The notes below the pieces were generated by a model that saw only the letters and a program-made list of their open reading frames with translations, had not been told where the DNA came from and ran no database searches. From the NCBI GenBank assembly GCA_016801845.1, contig CM028931.1, positions 13,277,555-13,341,554 of the forward strand: a stretch of DNA of 64,000 nucleotides, given 5' to 3'. The translations under genes were made by a program, and so were the position numbers. Position 1 is the first letter of the stretch, and every line of letters begins with the position of its first letter. Of the stretch, positions 61,776 through 64,000 are shown piece after piece. The DNA comes from Polydactylus sextarius. Its lineage: Eukaryota > Chordata > Actinopteri > Polynemidae.

Positions 61776-62811
61776 ACATCTGTCTCTTTTTTTTTTTTTT
61801 TTTGCTCCTTCTCACTTGCTTTTCCCCAACTGTCGCTCCTCATATCCCATCACGCTGATAGGCCAGGCGTCTCAGGGCTTAGCCTGCAACAAATTCAACC
61901 CACCAGAGAGATTAGGAGGTTGAATAAGCCAGTGCTGGAGCCAGCTTCACTCCCCATCAGTTTGCCTGTCTCAACTTTCTTCCATAGATTTTTCTAACTA
62001 ATGACCTCAGAGAGCTGAAGATGGCATTTAAGCAGGCATTTGGGAGGTATATGCGCCGGCTTTCGTCTGTCTCATTCAAAAGCGGCTCTTTGTTGGTAAA
62101 TACTGACTCACAGTATCTTCTATTTTACCTTACATTATAATAAGTATTGTAATGAGCAGCATATTTGGTCATTTCTTCATCTGTACCCTAATTGATGCAA
62201 TGAGACAGGTACTTGGGTGATGGCCTTTATTAGGCTGACTTCAATGTATTTCGCTGCAGGAGCCCTTGGTAGACCATTCCTCTTCGCAGACCAAGAACAA
62301 ATAAAGCCTCCGTTCCTCGACCTGCTCTGCACGACTGCAGTGGGCGTGACATTTAGCTATGCAAAACCACTGTGCATTATTCAAAAAATTTGGCCGCGCA
62401 CAAATGTCAAAGTGAGAAACAAGCATATGCTGTTATGAAACAACAAGGAACAGAAAGACCTTATTTATACAAGGATTCATGGAGCAGATTCACATGCTGC
62501 ATCCAGGTGCTGGTGGTCAGCAGAATGCAGCTAACTATAGCTGGCCTTCTTCATAGCTGCAAGATTAAAGCTAGATCCACAATAATAGTAGAGAAGTAGA
62601 GAAAACATGTGGTTTAACTGAGGAAAAGATCCCATTGTATTCCGCCTCTGAATGTTTGATCAGAGACACAAAAGATCGTTCAGATCCACATCGATCTGCT
62701 TGTCTGAATCTTTACGGCTTTGAAGCACATGATATCATAAGTCTGGTTTGTTTCAGTAAAACAGAAATCCCATTTGCCATCTTTTGATTGTGTGTGGGTT
62801 TGTTTTGGGGT

Positions 62812-62813
<2 letters not shown>

Positions 62814-62879
<66 letters not shown>
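62814..62879. repeat. Compound (TA)15 / (TG)18 microsatellite
   Basis: An uninterrupted TA run to about 62843 passes directly into a GT run ending at 62879. This is the longest dinucleotide tract in the window. Confidence 0.96.
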
Positions 62880-62882
<3 letters not shown>

Positions 62883-63220
62883 ACATATATGTATATCTAT
62901 TATCTGACTATCTGACTACTATCTAACCAAATTAGCCAACTGTTGTGATGCTAACCATATTGATTTTTGTTATGCTGCAGCGCTTATAGTTGAAGACAAT
63001 GGGGAAAATGACAAAGAGTATTATATTCTCATTGGTGGGTTAAACTTAGATTCTTTTGACTACTAACAGTATTAACATTGATTTAAAAGAATCAACAGCT
63101 CTGTGGGGCACAGTGGTGGTCAAGGCTAAATGCTAACGTCACCGTTTGACCATGTTCTGTCACCGTCTGAACCCTGGTCAACTTTGTATGGACTTGTTTA
63201 GACTCAGTCTTCACTTTGTG

Positions 63221-63241
63221 TTTTTTTTTTTTTTTTTTTTT
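63221..63241. repeat. Poly-T run (21 T)
   Basis: An uninterrupted T run immediately before the possible dispersed repeat at 63250. Confidence 0.9.
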
Positions 63242-63249
63242 GCTGACTC

Positions 63250-63440
63250 ATTTTACCTGTGTCTTGTTACCTCTGCCACTAATGTGTATTTAAGCACTTA
63301 ATCTTTTCCCTTGTTCTTGGTCAGTTTTTCTGTTTTGTTTAGTTACCAGAGACTTTGCTTGTTACTGGGTCTGAGTTTAGACTGTTTTTGCTCCCTTGTG
63401 TGTTCCTTGCGGCTGTTTTAATTTCTTTCTCTCCAGTAAG
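63250..63440 (+). repeat. Possible fish dispersed repeat relic
   Basis: 'ttacctgtgtcttgttacct', 'aatgtgtatttaagcac' and 'ccttgttcttggtcagttt' resemble, in order, a fish interspersed repeat I recall. The match is partial and the boundaries unclear. Confidence 0.4.
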
Positions 63441-64000
63441 TTATTTATTTATATATTTATTTTTAGTTTTTTGTTTCATTTAGCGTATTTTATTGCATCA
63501 GCCTGCCCCTGCATTTTAGCACAGTGTGCCTCCTAATTCAAGCATACAAATTGCATTCTAGGCTGAAGGTTTTACACGCATTAGGTTATGAACCACAGTG
63601 CTAGTTAAAATCTTAATGACTTGACCTGATAATGGCACTAAATAAAAAGAGAATGAGCATCTGTACCAAATTTCATGGCAACACATCAACTGGTTGTCAA
63701 AATATTTCATAACATGACAACTGATGTTTAATTTGCACCTTCCAGATTGGATCCAACACCTGTTTGATTGGATCTGACACCTCTTTTGTCACTATCAAAA
63801 TCTGTAAATATTGCACTGTTTAATGTTATCTGTGCTGACATACTTGTATTTCCTGTTGAAGTCTGTCATCCATCAGGTTATGCTGTCACAGCCGAAGCAG
63901 AGGGTTTTTTTTTTTTTTTTTTTTGTTTAATGGACAAACAGAACATGTCACCTAGTTTAGTTTCTTGGCCTGGAACTTCAGAATCAAGTTTATTGGACAA

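Larger units (their letters stand above)
56581..64000 (+). other. lamc3: lamc3 intron after exon J (incomplete 3' end)
   Basis: At least 7,420 bp of phase 1 intron. It holds a dispersed-family copy split by a 408 bp MITE (56845-57600), a LINE-like tail on the minus strand at 57640-57680, microsatellites at 58879, 61400, 61757 and 62814, a 21-T run at 63221 and a fish dispersed-repeat relic at about 63250-63440. I looked for the next LE exon (phase 1 entry, VC-C start) and did not find it. Confidence 0.82.

Noticed and set aside
1..64000. Search for CRISPR arrays, operons, bacterial or phage systems
   Set aside because: The window is intron-containing vertebrate DNA. No regularly spaced repeats, no compact co-directional ORFs and no ribosome-binding-site context occur.

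Overview
This window is vertebrate genomic DNA, almost certainly from a ray-finned (teleost) fish. It carries the middle of one large multi-exon gene on the + strand, a laminin gamma chain best assigned to gamma-3 (lamc3). Ten exons (1,498 bp of coding sequence) lie between 7825 and 56580. All nine complete introns are GT-AG and every phase matches across the junctions, giving one uninterrupted reading of about 499 residues. Upstream exons (signal peptide, most of the LN domain) and downstream exons (remaining EGF-like repeats, coiled coil) lie outside the window. The teleost assignment rests on the gene itself plus the intronic repeats: Tc1/mariner-like relics, a hAT-like MITE and several short dispersed families I associate with fish genomes.

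Layout. 1-7824 is intron with no recognisable exon. Exon A (7825) closes the LN domain and exon B (10148) is the first EGF-like repeat (LE1). A 12.2 kb intron follows. Exons C and D (22523, 23783) carry LE2 and LE3, and exons E and F (29321, 30315) carry LE4 and the start of the LE repeat split by the laminin IV domain. Exons G (30684), H (41054) and I (54025) form most of the laminin IV type A domain; two of the introns here exceed 10 kb. Exon J (56353) ends the IV-A domain, completes the split LE repeat and starts the next. 56581-64000 is intron.

Product. Laminin gamma chains join one alpha and one beta chain in a secreted basement-membrane heterotrimer. The LN domain supports network polymerisation; the rod of 8-cysteine LE repeats and the IV-A globule make up the short arm. 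Only short-arm sequence is encoded here.

The rest is intronic. It holds microsatellites, poly-T runs, relics of DNA transposons (some nested), LINE-like 3' tails and at least five copies of a dispersed family related to 'aaggtcactgtgacctcac'. I found no second gene, RNA gene, promoter or terminator that I can defend, and no new biological system. The most checkable oddities are the nested MITEs, an internally deleted Tc1-like copy, a near-perfect 27-bp fold-back at 34015-34076, G-rich tracts, and an exon-like open segment at 50674-50768 whose length does not fit lamc3.
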